Assembly: GCA_050084985.1 (NCBI GenBank)
Contig: JBITNC010000001.1
Location: 149,668,001 to 149,732,000 of the forward strand
DNA: 64,000 nt
Direction of reading: 5' to 3'
DNA from: Nageia nagi
Lineage: Eukaryota > Pinophyta
Positions 1 to 11,300 of this stretch are shown here, one piece after another. The translations under genes were made by a program, and so were the position numbers. Numbering within the stretch: the stretch's first letter is position 1; every line of letters begins with the position of its first letter. The notes beneath the pieces were generated by a model. It did not search any database. It was given only the letters and a program-made list of their open reading frames with translations, and was not told the origin of the DNA.

Positions 1-943
1 TACTCCGCTGGTATACTGGGCTGTTGAGAAACAGCCGAACGCTGGGATGTCAACATCTCCCTTTCTCGTTCTCTTTCTCCTTCTCCTCCAACCGAAGAAG
101 AAGAACCAGACGAAGCACCCGTTCTGGTAGACGCGATAACGGGAGTAAGTTGTGCATCTTCCGGAAAGTTCAACTTAGCACGGGTTCCTCTAAACCGCAG
201 CGCCGCCACATCGTACGCCCGGGCGGCGTCCTCCGCCGTATCGAACGTTCCAAGCCACACCCGCGCCGCCTTCTGTGGGTCTCGTATTTCCGCTGCCCAC
301 TTTCCCCACGGTCTCTGTCTCACTCCCCTGTATCTCCTCTGCCTCTCTCCAGTCGATGAAGAAGCCGCACTTTCCTGCGTTCTCCCAACTTCCGCTGCAC
401 CATCACATAACAAAAATAAAAATAAAAAAAAAATCAACATCAATCTTACATATCTTAAAAACATATTTCTAAAAACGTCAGAGACTTGACATATCTTAAA
501 GACATATATCTGAAAAAGTCGAGAGGCGATTGTCTATCACGAACCTGCCGAAGCTATGGGCACCGTTGGTACAGATTGCTGTTGAATCAATTCCGACGTT
601 GGGCGTGGAATTGCACCGCCCATTCAGGATTTGTACTAGGATTTATATAAACAGGATTATTATACTCCATCGCTGCACCTCCACCACCAACAGGACGTTG
701 TCTAGTAAAGGGTGGAATTTCCGTGGTGTCAAGTTCCTGAACATCTCTTTCGCGTTTCATACCCGTCGTTCCTGCAACTACGTCTGTGAGAGCGGAAACC
801 ATAACTGACATCTCCCTTGAACTGGAAAGCCCGCTATAAAATCCCGACAATCTTCTCAACTGTTCTTGTTCACTCTCCTCCTCATTCTCCTCCTCTTTAG
901 CTACCGCTTCCTCTCCCCTCCTCGCCACTTTGCAAATTAACAT
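1..943 (-). CDS. AP2/ERF transcription factor, ABR1-like (ERF group X), 3' end beyond window
   Basis: Exon 1 begins at the ATG at 943-941 ([12 protein letters not shown]...). A longer in-frame ORF starts at 1000, but the 943 start matches the short N-terminus of ABR1-type proteins. Exon 1 carries the group X motif [17 protein letters not shown]. Exon 2 starts at 394 after a GTGCAG acceptor and encodes a complete AP2 domain ([18 protein letters not shown] ... [20 protein letters not shown] ... [14 protein letters not shown]), then a Ser/Gly-rich and Glu/Arg-rich tail that is still open at base 1. AP2 domains of this class bind GCC-box or DRE DNA in the nucleus, and ABR1 is a known repressor of ABA responses; that role here is inferred. 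The exon 1 end is unclear. A weak donor at 597 keeps the frame. A strong donor (AG|GTTCGT) at 544 gives a protein-like extension with the right phase ([19 protein letters not shown]) but needs an upstream frameshift. Confidence 0.88.
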
Positions 944-1510
944 GTAAAACACCTTCGCAACGTTTTTCTCGTACCTATGATTTCTCTCGCCTAAAATCAA
1001 ATTCCTAATATTATTTAGAATTAGAATAAAGAGGCAACAAAGGTCCTTTTAATTTGCAAATCCACCTACATTTAAGATCCACCGACACCAATCCTTGTCC
1101 TAATTCTTTCTTCTTTTTGACCATCCGTTCGGCCTCTCCCTCCTTTTCTCACAAGTTCAGGCCGTTCCGCCGACTTAAGCACAATTGGAGGTCGGTTAGT
1201 AGCTTTCAGGGCAACCAGATTTTAAATGCCCACCGACTCAAACGTGTCAAAAAAACAAGAGCGCTGCGGATTTCCAAATCACCTCTCCAAATGTGTTGAC
1301 ACGGTCGCTTCTTCATTAAGATTGGTCAAGTGATTAGACATAAGTTGCTAACAATAAAATAGAAAATGCCAACACTTTCCAGTTAGGCTTTAAGATTTTA
1401 TATTTGGTTAGAATTGTTCGAACACGTGTCGTATTACTACAAAGGAAAGAAGGGTCGTTAGGGAAGCATGATTTTTTAGTCAGCACTTACGTGGCACCGA
1501 CCGGATATGT
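944..1510 (-). promoter_or_regulatory. Probable promoter and 5' leader of the ERF gene
   Basis: Read on the minus strand, an ATATAAAA TATA-like box lies at 1403-1396. A CACGTG G-box/ABRE core lies 20 bp upstream at 1423-1428 (ACACGTGTC). An ABRE (ACGTGGC, 1489-1495) directly abuts a DRE/CRT core (ACCGAC, 1496-1501) on the plus strand. These are classic ABA and drought/cold response elements and suit an ABR1-like gene. The TATA choice implies a 5' leader of roughly 420 bp, which is long but possible. Transcription start and element use are inferred from motif matches only. The small plus-strand ORF across 1054-1299 shows no recognisable protein features. Confidence 0.45.
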
Positions 1511-3224
1511 TCAAGAACTCGCAGACATTTAGACTCCGGGTCAAATTGAGTTTAACTAAAATTAGGCTGTAATTTGGATTTACACGTACCTTCCCACGTT
1601 TTCCAAAACTAGTTGTCGATTTCCTTAAAGAAAGAGGAAGCTGCATACTTTTTCTGGTAAGGGTAGCTGAAAGTATTCTTTTGGATGTTTTTGGAGAATA
1701 ATACCACATCATGGTGGAATATTCGACGCTCCTTACCTTGTCTCGTAACAATTTTAGAAGGGTCTTCCAACATTTGCTTTTTTTTTTTTCACAACATGAA
1801 CTCTTTAAACTATTATTTAATAAGGTATGTACGCAACTAAACCTATTACTAATTCAAATTCTTTAGAAGCTAAAATACTTCCACTTATTATGAAACGCTT
1901 TAATATTTCTTAAAATACCTTCAAATTTTAAATTCAATTTTCAACACCTTTTAAACTCTTCATAAATAACTAAAAGTTCTATCATTTTATTGTTATTTTA
2001 TCATATGAGATATAATTTTAATAAAAACAAAATTAATCTAGTTTCTAATTTTATGCTCTACGGGCTCATTTCCATTATAAATATTTACTATACATGACAG
2101 AAGAGACATTTTATTTATATACTCTCCGTATCTACTTACGCAATTAGGAGATCAGATTGCTGGTTGAATACAATAATAATTAAACTGTTATTTTATCATT
2201 CTTGATCATGAGATATACTTTGTCTCAAAGTAATAAAATATTAAAAATTAAATTAATGCGAGTGTCTAATTTGTATGCTGTACACCTATTCCTATTATAA
2301 ATATTTACAGCACATTCCTATTATAAATATTTACTGTAGATGACGAAAGAAACATGTAACATGGACATACTATTTGTATGGACATACTTTTTGTATATCA
2401 TTAAACAATTGGTAAAAAACATTGCAGGACGAGGAGGTCACTGGCTGAATGCAATGAATATAGAGAACTAATTCAAACGAGCAGATGAGTGTCAACCCAC
2501 CAAAGCAGGTACGCCATACAAGAATTCTGCCTCCTTCCTAACCACTAAAGTCAATCCATTATCCAAATATCAAATTCTTCATCTTTGCAAAGTCAGAATC
2601 CTATATTAAAATATAATTCATTCAAATCGACAACATTTGTTGACATAGTCGACTTTTTTTGGTAATATATGATTGAAATTAGCTATGGATTTTAAGGACA
2701 GTTTTTATAGTTATGGATGTATGAGGTTTTCGAAGTTATCTTGTTTGAATTTTTAAGTTGTAATAAATTTTATTTTTAAGATTATATAAGATTTTTTTCT
2801 ATTTATTGTTATTTGATATAATTTATAAGTAATTTTTTTTAGGATTTAAAAAAGTTGAAATTATTGAATATTTGTAAATTATAGTATTTTTACAAATATT
2901 ATTGTAAGCATAAAGATTATGAAGATGAAAATTAAAGGAAGGTAATTAAGTAATAGAGCATTGTACTATGTACTATTGTTTTAAAAAAGAAGAGATTATT
3001 ATTTTTACAACATTCAAATGAAGAAAGATTGTGCAAGTTTCAAAAGAAGAAATTATTTTCTCATATTATTCAGATTGCTAAAATCAATTTTGTTGTGTAC
3101 TCTACTATTAAAACGTATGATTGGTAGCTTATATTATATTGCTTTCCAATTTTTAATATAAAAATGATAAATGTCTCTAAGTTAAATTGCTATCAAAATA
3201 TGAATTGACAGATAATCGAGTTGG
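1511..3224. other. AT-rich spacer with no supported gene
   Basis: No ORF with recognisable protein features on either strand. It contains the diverged dispersed repeat listed at 2020-2480 and otherwise low-complexity A/T sequence. The minus ORF at 1476-1751 resembles nothing I know and lies in the far ERF upstream region. Confidence 0.6.
2020..2480. repeat. Diverged dispersed repeat, related to 34950-35200
   Basis: The motif CCATTATAAATATTTA followed by ATGACAGAAGAGA occurs here (about 2070-2105), again in modified form at 2285-2350, and at about 34995-35030. Around it the order 'TCTAATTTTATGC/TTG', 'TATATCATTA' and 'TGAATACAA' is also shared. The family is unidentified. Its similarity to 34950-35200 continues across the insertion site of element D (see 5100-5182). 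Confidence 0.5.
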
Positions 3225-3500
3225 AGATGGGTAGTTGAAACTCTTGAGATATGAGAGACCATGGTTCAAGTCTCCTTGTTGCTTGTTGACACATACCAAA
3301 AATCCTATCGAGTTGATGGTGGGTGCAGATCGGATGGATTTTGACAATGTGAATGCCCCTATATTTCTTCTCCCTGCAAAGGGGATATCGGAACTAATCT
3401 GAGATGTCAGCTAACACTAACGAAGGGGAAGGGAAGGCAATGAAAGCGAACAACTCTCAGCCATCTTATTATGATAATTCTAGATTTCTCCCTCCATTTG
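3225..3500 (+). repeat. Possible tRNA-derived SINE-like sequence
   Basis: This block is less AT-rich than its surroundings. It has a Pol III B-box-like motif GGTTCAAGTCTC at about 3262-3273, preceded by a weak A-box-like stretch (GGAGATGGGTAG). Plant SINEs show this A-box/B-box spacing of about 30-40 bp at the 5' end. No poly-A/T tail or target duplication was resolved, so the assignment is tentative. Confidence 0.3.
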
Positions 3501-5182
3501 GAAGAGTGGCTTTCTCATCAAAAAATTGCTATCCAAATATGATTCATTTTTACATTTTTTTTTTGTTTGTACATATTGTATAATTTTTTCAAAGTTGATA
3601 TAGTTTATGAAATTTTAAAAAATAAAATAATGACAATATTTAAAGTGTACATTTTAGAATTATAACACTTATCAAATAAACAGTCCTTAAAATATATTAT
3701 ATAAATTTAATCTTACATACATGATATAACATTAAATCACCTTGATAAAATTGCAAATCAAATATCATTATTACATAAAATGCACTACAAGCAAATGTAT
3801 TCATTTGACAGTTAAGCAATATGCATGGATTGGGTGTGCATCTTGAACTATACAACAAAACAATAATTAAATATGAAGTAAATGCCTAAAATTTGTATAT
3901 AAGAGTTCAATAATGCTAGGGGAATTAGAGAGGATTGAGTAGTTTAAAACTCTAGAGTTGAAAAAGGGAGACCCTAAGTTTAAAACTCTCCCCCCTCACA
4001 TGCTTATGGATATGCTAAATCTAATGTTCCAACATTCTACATGTTGTATAAAGGAAGGAAAATATTTAGAGATTATATAAGATATACTTTTCTTTCACTA
4101 TATGAAAAAGGTTATAATATAAGGTTTTAGCATAATATATTTAAATATTAACAAAAGAAATTAATAATCATATTGCTTTGTATTTTAATATTTATATATG
4201 CTATATTAATATTTTTATAATTATTTTATTGAATTGAAGGGTTTTTCTTATATATGGTTAAAATAATAAATATATTGTATCAACATCAACATTTCATTTT
4301 TTTTAGATTATCTCATATAACTTTAAAAGTAGAAAATAACTAATTCAAAGCAAAATAATCAATTTTAGAGTATTCTAAAGTGAAAAGCATGATATATCAA
4401 TATTTTAATTGTGTGGACCAACATGTGAGTTATAATAGGGAAGCAATGAGTTTCAAAGGTCAATATGACTAAGTACATTGATTTGTGTTAGTTTACTCAT
4501 TATTGATTTATTTATTATCATCATTATATCATTTAATATTATTTTTATTTCTATCATTTATTATCCTATTATGTATTATCAATTATCTAGATTGTACCTA
4601 AAAAATAATATTATTTTAATTAATATTAACTTAGTTTTAAAACCTATTATCTTCCTACATTTAAGTAAACTTGTCTTCCTTCCAAATTCACATTTTTATA
4701 AAATTGGTAACATCATAAATTCCTTTTCACACATTTTAAAACTCTAAATTCTATCAAAATTTTAAAATGTTTTAAGTACATTATGATGATTGTGAACTTA
4801 GATGTATATATCATATTTCGATTCCAAAATAAATCTCTCATCCTTATTAGAAATGTAACAAGTTAATCTGTATACTATATTGATCATGGAAAATCATACA
4901 AAGATCATAAATAATACTAAAAATATTCCTATATATCTTAAAAAATGAAAATTCAAATACAAATGTAAATGAAGATATCAACCCATTTTCTTATGAAATG
5001 TAAAATAGATGACAAATGAGAAGAAAGTATCTCATGTAATTTGCAAAAGAAGATAAGATTCTTGAACGGATACAATGAATGAAGAGAGAGCTACATTTAA
5101 ACATCAACCCCTAAGAGTAGGTGAAATCTATGTAAACCCTTAATAGTTTAATGACACATCAAATTTGGTGGCATGAGCTATC
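3501..5182. other. AT-rich spacer, dispersed-repeat remnants, target of element D
   Basis: No supported gene. Pieces resemble other parts of the window: about 3760-3820 resembles 35290-35345, 4150-4640 resembles 27150-27610, and 5080-5182 resembles 35090-35200. The last similarity resumes at 24994 after element D, which confirms D as an insertion. The ORF at 4478-4747 is translated A/T-rich DNA of low complexity and is not called. Confidence 0.55.
4150..4640. repeat. Diverged repeat copy (partner at 27150-27610)
   Basis: Both copies share, in order, ATTGAATTGAAG/ATTGGATTGAAG, TTATATATG/TTGTTAAAATAATA, TATCAACATTTCAT, a GTGTGG-TT/ACC-AACATG segment, TAAGTACATT, GTTA-TTTACTCATTAT and TATTATCA-CATT. 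Identity is moderate with many indels, suggesting an old repeat. No coding content or termini identified. Confidence 0.5.
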
Positions 5183-5259
5183 TATTGGGCTCTAGTATTT
5201 TCAAATACACATTTAATAATCCTTGAATGAAAACTAAAATAAAATTAACACACCTTGAA
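5183..5259 (-). repeat. Element D 3' LTR, first fragment
   Basis: Matches 24300-24376 of the intact right LTR (TATTGGG-TCTAGTATTTTC). It is cut after 77 bp by element A and resumes at 22446. The last five bases (TTGAA, 5255-5259) are A's target duplication. Confidence 0.8.
5255..5259. repeat. Target-site duplication of element A (left)
   Basis: TTGAA, repeated exactly at 22441-22445 on the other side of element A. Confidence 0.85.
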
Positions 5260-5727
5260 TGATGGAGTTGAACTATAACCTAAGCAACTCTAAACTCCCA
5301 AGATCATATGAAAGCTCACAAATAACATCTAAATAACTCACAAAGCAATCTCACAAAGATAAATCAAGATGTAAGTAATTCCTCCAACTAGAAGTACATC
5401 CACTTACTAGATCTCACTTCATTCACAAATATGAACTCTTACAATCCAGAATAACTTTACTTCATAAATTGGTGTTTTATCCAAAGAGGGAGCCTTCTAT
5501 TTATAGACCAAAATCCCTCTTTGGATCATCCTTTTACTCAATGTACAAAAGCATGACATGCACATCCTTTTACCCAAGGGGCATGCTCATGATATGGAGT
5601 GTAAAATAAGTTTCATTATCATATTCACTTAAATATTTAATGTATCAAATGATACCCTTAAGTATTAGTGAACTTACATAGAAGATTTAATACAAACCTT
5701 TACAATAATGCATTATACATTCCAACA
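5260..5727 (-). repeat. Element A 3' LTR
   Basis: Starts TGATGGAGTTGAACT and ends TTCCAACA on the plus strand, followed by a CT-rich tract that is the reverse complement of a polypurine tract. Pairs with 21956-22440 (TGAAGGAGTTGAACT ... TTCTAACA). Several indels and many substitutions separate the two copies. Confidence 0.85.
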
Positions 5728-6431
5728 CTCTCTTTTAATGCAATATTGGGATAGAGCAAATAAGAGAGAAGAAAGAGAGAAAGTAGGAGATTTCTCCTCC
5801 AAATAGATACAATGGAGATGAGAACTTTTTACATATTTGTGAAGTAAAAAAGACCTAGTTTGAGACTCACTACTTTCCAAATACAATCATTAACCATAAC
5901 CAATTTTAATGTACATGAAGTAGTCATCTAACTAGAAGTCATGAAGAGTCTTCACGAGCTTGCATACTCGAAGTAAGTAACCTACAATCTTAAGAGAACT
6001 TGCAAATCAAAAGTAGCTTAGATAATAAGATCAATTAGATGCAACACGATCATATCAACAAGGATAGATGCTATCATAAACTGATTAATGGTGCACTATA
6101 AGTCATTACAAAGATGCTAGGTTAAAAACTCATAGTCACTTATTATATATACAATGTGTGTTGATTATTATTACAAAATAGAGCATGCACATACGAGTTC
6201 CTCATATATGGATAACTGAATAGTGCCCAAAGACATATAAGAGTTTCTCACACATGGATAACTGAATAGTGCTAGATTAGCTAATCTTTTTACTCTAAAA
6301 AATTGTACAATAAGTTCCTCATGTAGAGCCAACTTACCACGAAGATGTACAACAAAATTAACACTATATAGCATAAAATCATCCTAAGTGTGAAGTTATC
6401 ATCACAAATATGAATTAAACACAAGAATTCA
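5728..6431 (-). other. Element A 3' untranslated region with degenerate stem-loop repeats
   Basis: Lies between the RNase H coding end and the 3' LTR. It carries a CT-rich start (PPT rc) and, at about 6180-6350, two or three decayed copies of the stem-loop unit that is amplified in B and E (for example AAGTTCCTCATGTAGAGC...AACTT near 6310). Confidence 0.6.
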
Positions 6432-7903
6432 AACTTCGCTCCACCTTGAGGGTAACTTCACCAACTTAATAGCATCCTTAAGCTTACAAAATTGAGCTTT
6501 CAGGAAGGTCTTGATGAATAAATCAATAGAGTTCAAGGTGGATGGATAATATTCTAGGTGTATGATGCCATCAAGAACCTTCTCCTTGATAAAATGAGCT
6601 TGGATTTTCACATGTTTTGTTCTCTAATGGAACACAAGATTCTTAGTCAAAGAAATAATTGATTGATTATATAAAGAAATCAAAGATGATCCACCTTACT
6701 CATATCTGATTTCTTTCAAAAGATGCCTTAATCAAATATCTTTCTAAGCTGTAACAGACATGGCATAATATTCAACTTATATGGTGGAAAGAAAAATAGT
6801 AGGCTACTTCTTAGAAACTTAAGAGATAACACTTGAACCAATGCTAAAAACATATGTAGAGGTTGATTTTTTATCATCTCTATCTCCTCCATAGTCAAAA
6901 TCTAAAAATGCAAAAAGAATAAAAGAGGGCAACTTAGAATACTTTAGAGCAAGATCTTTAGTCCCTACAACATACTTCAAAATTTGCTTAACAATATTAA
7001 GATGCTCAACATATGGTTTTTGCATGAATCATGCCATTAGATTCACTGTAAAGGTAATATTTGGCCTGAAAATAGTTAAGTATAAAATATTACTAATTAA
7101 TTACCTGTAAGTTGTAGCATCAACTAAAGGAGAGTTGGAGCTTAGAGAAATAATGATTCAAAGAGAGATTGGGATAGTAGCATATTTACACTTCTTCATT
7201 CTAAACTTTTGCAAGATGTATGATATATACTTAGGTTGATTAAGATAAGTATAATCCTTGTATTAATATAGTTGCATTCTAAGATAGCAGTGCAAAAGAT
7301 CAATATTAATCATTTTAAATATTTCTTTAAGTTTGGATATGCACTCTTGAATGATTTTATCATTATTTCAATAATCAAAAGATCATCTATGTAAAAGAGA
7401 ATCAAGACCAAGTCTTTTCCTTAAGTGAGCACATAAATTAAAATTTGAAAAGCACTTGGAGAAACTAATATTTGTAAAATACCTTAAAATCTTTTTGTAC
7501 CAAGCTCTAAGTGCTTGCTTAAGTCCATATAATGACTTCTTTAGCTTGCACATAAAAGAATATTTTTCTTCTATAATAAACCTTTCTAATTGATTTATAA
7601 AGATTTTCACATTTAAGTCACCATTGAGAAATTCACTCTTGATGTCAAGTTGAAAAAGTTTCCATCTTTGAGCTGTAGAAAGGGTAAGGATAATTCTCAT
7701 AGTAGGCATCTTTACCATGAGAGCAAAGTTTTTCTCATAATCAACACCTAATTTTTGAGCAAAACCTTTAGCTACTAACCTTACCTTGTATTTCTCAATA
7801 TCTCCAACAGATTTATACTTAACTTTATAGATCCACTTATTACCAATCACATTTTTTTCATTAAGATAAGGAACTAAATTTCAAACTTAATTTTTGATAA
7901 GCA
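6432..7903 (-). pseudogene. Element A reverse transcriptase and RNase H (broken)
   Basis: Reading minus-wise from 7850, the RT palm (NKWIYKVKYKSVGD, KVRLVAKGFAQK, KLFQLDIKSEFLNGD, KKSLYGLKQALRAWYKK) is recognisable. The RNase H region appears around 7025-6819 (MQKPYVEHLNIVKQILKYV, DFDYGGDRDDKKSTSTYVF) and the C-terminus at 6611-6432 (IQAHFIKEKVLDGIIHLEYYP). The YVDDL region near 7385 is degraded. Frameshifts and stops break the frame repeatedly, so no product is expected. The upstream half of the polyprotein continues at 17000 beyond element B. Confidence 0.8.
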
Positions 7904-7908
7904 TCTCA
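7904..7908. repeat. Target-site duplication of element B (left)
   Basis: TCTCA at 7904-7908; the partner at 16995-16999 reads CCTCA (one mismatch). Joining the flanks restores the linker region of A that corresponds to a continuous stretch in E, so B inserted there. Confidence 0.75.
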
Positions 7909-8378
7909 TGTTAGAATTTGTAATGAAATATTGTGAATATCTAAACTCCTTGTAAGTTCAATTAATCACTTAAAGGATATGTAGATACCTTAAGGGATTA
8001 ATTGAATTCTTTATTATGTGTGGACTTTAACCTAACCATGGGGTTAGTTGGTAGGTTAAAGTTAGGTCACACATTTATTGTAACCCTAACCTTACCCTTG
8101 GGTTAAAGGGAGGTTAGGGAGGTGCTCTCAAGCTATAAATAGAGGGCCTCTCCTCTTGTAACATATCTAAGTTTTGGAGTAAGATTACTCTACTAGTTTG
8201 TGTAGAAGAGGAAGAGAATAGTTGTAAGAGGGGCATACTTGAGAATTGAGATACTAGTTGTGGATGTAATCCCAAGGAGGGAGAAACCACATTACACTTA
8301 TGTTATCTTGTGTGAATGTTGTATGATTGAGCTTCCTAGTCTTGGACCTTGAGGATTAGAGTAGTGCTAATTCTCTCA
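7909..8378 (+). repeat. Element B 5' LTR with promoter
   Basis: TG...CA LTR. The U3 part has a cluster of MYB-type AC elements (ACCTAAC, GGTAGGT and their inverted forms) at about 8027-8118, a telobox-like AACCCTAA at 8082-8089 and a good TATA box CTATAAATAG at 8133-8142. Transcription would start roughly 30 bp downstream. The inverted CCTAACC/GGTTAGG motifs could also form a short hairpin. Confidence 0.88.
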
Positions 8379-8380
8379 AT

Positions 8381-8393
8381 TGGTATCTAGAGC
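8381..8393 (+). other. Element B primer-binding site
   Basis: TGGTATCTAGAGC, two bases after the LTR. It matches the complement of the plant initiator tRNA-Met 3' end (TGGTATCAGAGC) with one extra T. The same extra base is in E and its copy, so it is a family trait rather than a private mutation. Confidence 0.8.
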
Positions 8394-11300
8394 TTGGTGT
8401 GGAAGCTCTTCTTATACATCTTGGAGGTTCTTTATCCTTATTCATTCCTTTGGTGTGGAAGCTCTTCTTCTACATTTTGGAGGTTCTTCATCCTTCTTCA
8501 TTCCTCATCTTACACCCCATTGGTGAGGTAAATTTTAAGAGAAGGTATAAATTTCCTCCTTATTTGGTTATCTTATGGATTATTGCATTAGATACTAACA
8601 TATTTTGTAAGATATTGGAGCTTATTTTTTGCAAAATATGATCAAAATGGCAATGCAAACATTTTTTATACTAACCTCTTATGTTAGTAGCATATTTTTT
8701 TACAAAAATGCTTAATACATGATATACTTTTTAAGAGGATACTATGAAATGCAAATATTCTTACTAACATGTTGTTTGTTAGTAGCATTGATTAAAAACT
8801 AATTTCTTGAGGTTTAATTTTCTTATTTAAAGTAAACACAAGTGAAGGTAAATTTATTTTGCAATTTATTGTATACCTTACAATATATCAAAAAAAAAGG
8901 GGGGAGAAAGGTATTTAACAAAAAGAGATTTACCTTCACTTTATTTACAATATTTTTTAATTTTTACAAATTAGTATTAAATTGAAAATATTGTAAATAA
9001 TAATGTTTACAAAATAAAATTAAATTTTGAAAAATGGAGGGCCATGTTGGTGGTCTTCCTCCTCCTTGTAGCGCGCAGCCTCCTCCCTCGCAACCTCTCC
9101 TTTTCTCCTCTGCAGGCGGTGGCACTGCCTTACCTTCATGCTCTGGCGAGAGAGCCATTCTTCTTCCTCTAGATTTGGGTGCTTGTCTGAGTTTGATACA
9201 CAGACCAAGTCGTACAACCTTACTTGAACAGAAGGCACACAAATTATTTGATAAAATGCCTCATCATGCAGTCGCAAAGGGTCTAAAAAATTATTTGACA
9301 AAATGCCCCATCATGCAGTTGTGAAGGGTCTGACAAAATGCCTCGTCAAGATGTAGACACCATTTCATGGATTACAATGTCTTGAAGGATATACATCGTT
9401 TCATGGACTGCATACATCGTTTCATGGACTGCAATGTCTCGAAGTATATACATCATTTCATGGACTGTAGACACCATTTCATGGATTACCTTCTCCCTCT
9501 TCCTCCCTCGTCATCGACATCCACCAAGTCGAATAGCCTCCTCCCAACCGACGGCCTCCAGCTCGCAACCTGCTCACACGCATCAGTTTCACCTTCCCCG
9601 CAGCCTCCTCCCTCGCACACGCACCATAGTGCACCTTGCTTGGTCACCCCTGCATGCCTCTCCAATAGTCTCCTTATCTGAATGTAACCTGCTCTCTCTT
9701 GGTCTCCCTCTATGCGCAGACGGTGGTCTCCCTACTCACGATCATGTCATAGAGTTCTGCACTCTCCTCCCTCTCCTCTTACGCTTCTCCTCTCTGTCGC
9801 CAGCCTCCTGCGCAAGCCTCCTCTTCCTCCTCTTCCTCCTTCACCATATACTCTTCTAAGCATGGCCACCATCACCTCCATAGGCTATCCTATAGTGCCT
9901 CCATGAAGGTCCTCCTCCTTCCCACGGTCAAGGTTGATGCCTGCCAACTCTTTGCAAGTCTTCTTTGTCACTTAAATGCACTTAGAAGCATTAAGTTCTT
10001 GTTGACCACTTGCAAAATGATGCACTTCCAAAAGCAAACGTATACTTCTTAGGCACTTAATATTTTACAAGTCAATTACTCCCATTTAATGCACTTAAGA
10101 GTACTTAGAATATTTCTAATATTGACCACTTTTTACCTTCTATGCTCCTCCACAAAACAATGTATGCTCTTCTTGGTAGAAGAAAAAGGGGGGGGGGTCA
10201 TTTCTTAAGAACAAACATGCATTTAATTTTGTTTTACCAACTAGAAAGGGGATTTGATTTTTTTTTTCCACCTAAGTCTTAAGGACCCAACCAAACCCCT
10301 TGAGTATTAATTTTTTGTTGACTACTTCCAAGAGGCAATGTATACTTCTTCTTGCTTTGGAAGAAGAAACATTAAACATGCATGAAGTAGGGGTATGGGT
10401 CTCCTTCTTTTTCCATTTAATTCTTGGAGACTTAGTATGTGGTGAATATTTAACTTATTTTAAGTTAAACTTAGCTTATTTTTTAAAAAATGCTTAGAAT
10501 ATTTTTAATATTGCATGTTTAATTTACTAAGGTGCACATGCAATTTCTAGAATGCTAACCTCTTAGCATTTTTTTTTTCTCTCTAAGCATAGTAATTTAG
10601 TCTAAGCATGCTATTTTTTAAGTAAATAAGGGAAATGTTTTTACTTAAAATGCATACTTAAAAGACAAGTTTTAGCATACAAGGGATAAAACTTTAAGTG
10701 AAAAGGGGGAATTTATATAATTTTTACTTAAATTTTATCTAGATCTTGCATACTAGACTTGTGATGCATGTCTCTTTAGCTTGTAAACTTTATCTAGATC
10801 TTACATGCTAGACTTGTGATGCATGTCTCTTTATCTTGTTTGAGGAATAAAGCATGCTTAGGACTTAATATTTTTTAAGTTAAATAATGCATGATGCATG
10901 ATTATTACTTAAATTTTTTTAAGTCATGGAACAATGCATGTTTTTAAGTTATGGATTAATGCTAAGTAGGACTTAGTTCTTTTTTAAATTCATTAAGTGT
11001 TTGAATGAATTGAGCAAAATATACAAAATGTAAAATGTCCTTTAGGGGTTAGTACAAAACCCATTGGACTTTTAAAGGTTTTTCAAGCTCGTGTGGATGA
11101 TGCAATTTTACTTTACTTTATATTGCATAAATGCTTTATACTTGCAAAATGCAAATATTGAAAGTAACCCCTAAAATGAACACATTCGCACGTATTCTTC
11201 CACAACATGACTTATCTGAGGAGCCACGAGGTGAGGCCAGGGCAGACTGGAGCCCTTTTAGTCCGAAGACCCAAGTGGTGGTAAGTCCGTCTTAATTGCC

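Noticed and set aside
24-359. Plus-strand ORF over the ERF gene
   Set aside because: Antisense shadow of the GC-rich AP2 exon; the minus strand encodes the real domain.
4478-4747. 89-residue plus ORF rich in Ile, Leu and Asn
   Set aside because: Translation of A/T-rich DNA inside a diverged repeat whose other copy has no such ORF.
9034-9906. Pro/Ser-rich overlapping ORFs in element B leader as a gene
   Set aside because: Several frames are open at once through GC-rich low-complexity DNA, with no domain and no conserved start; treated as leader.
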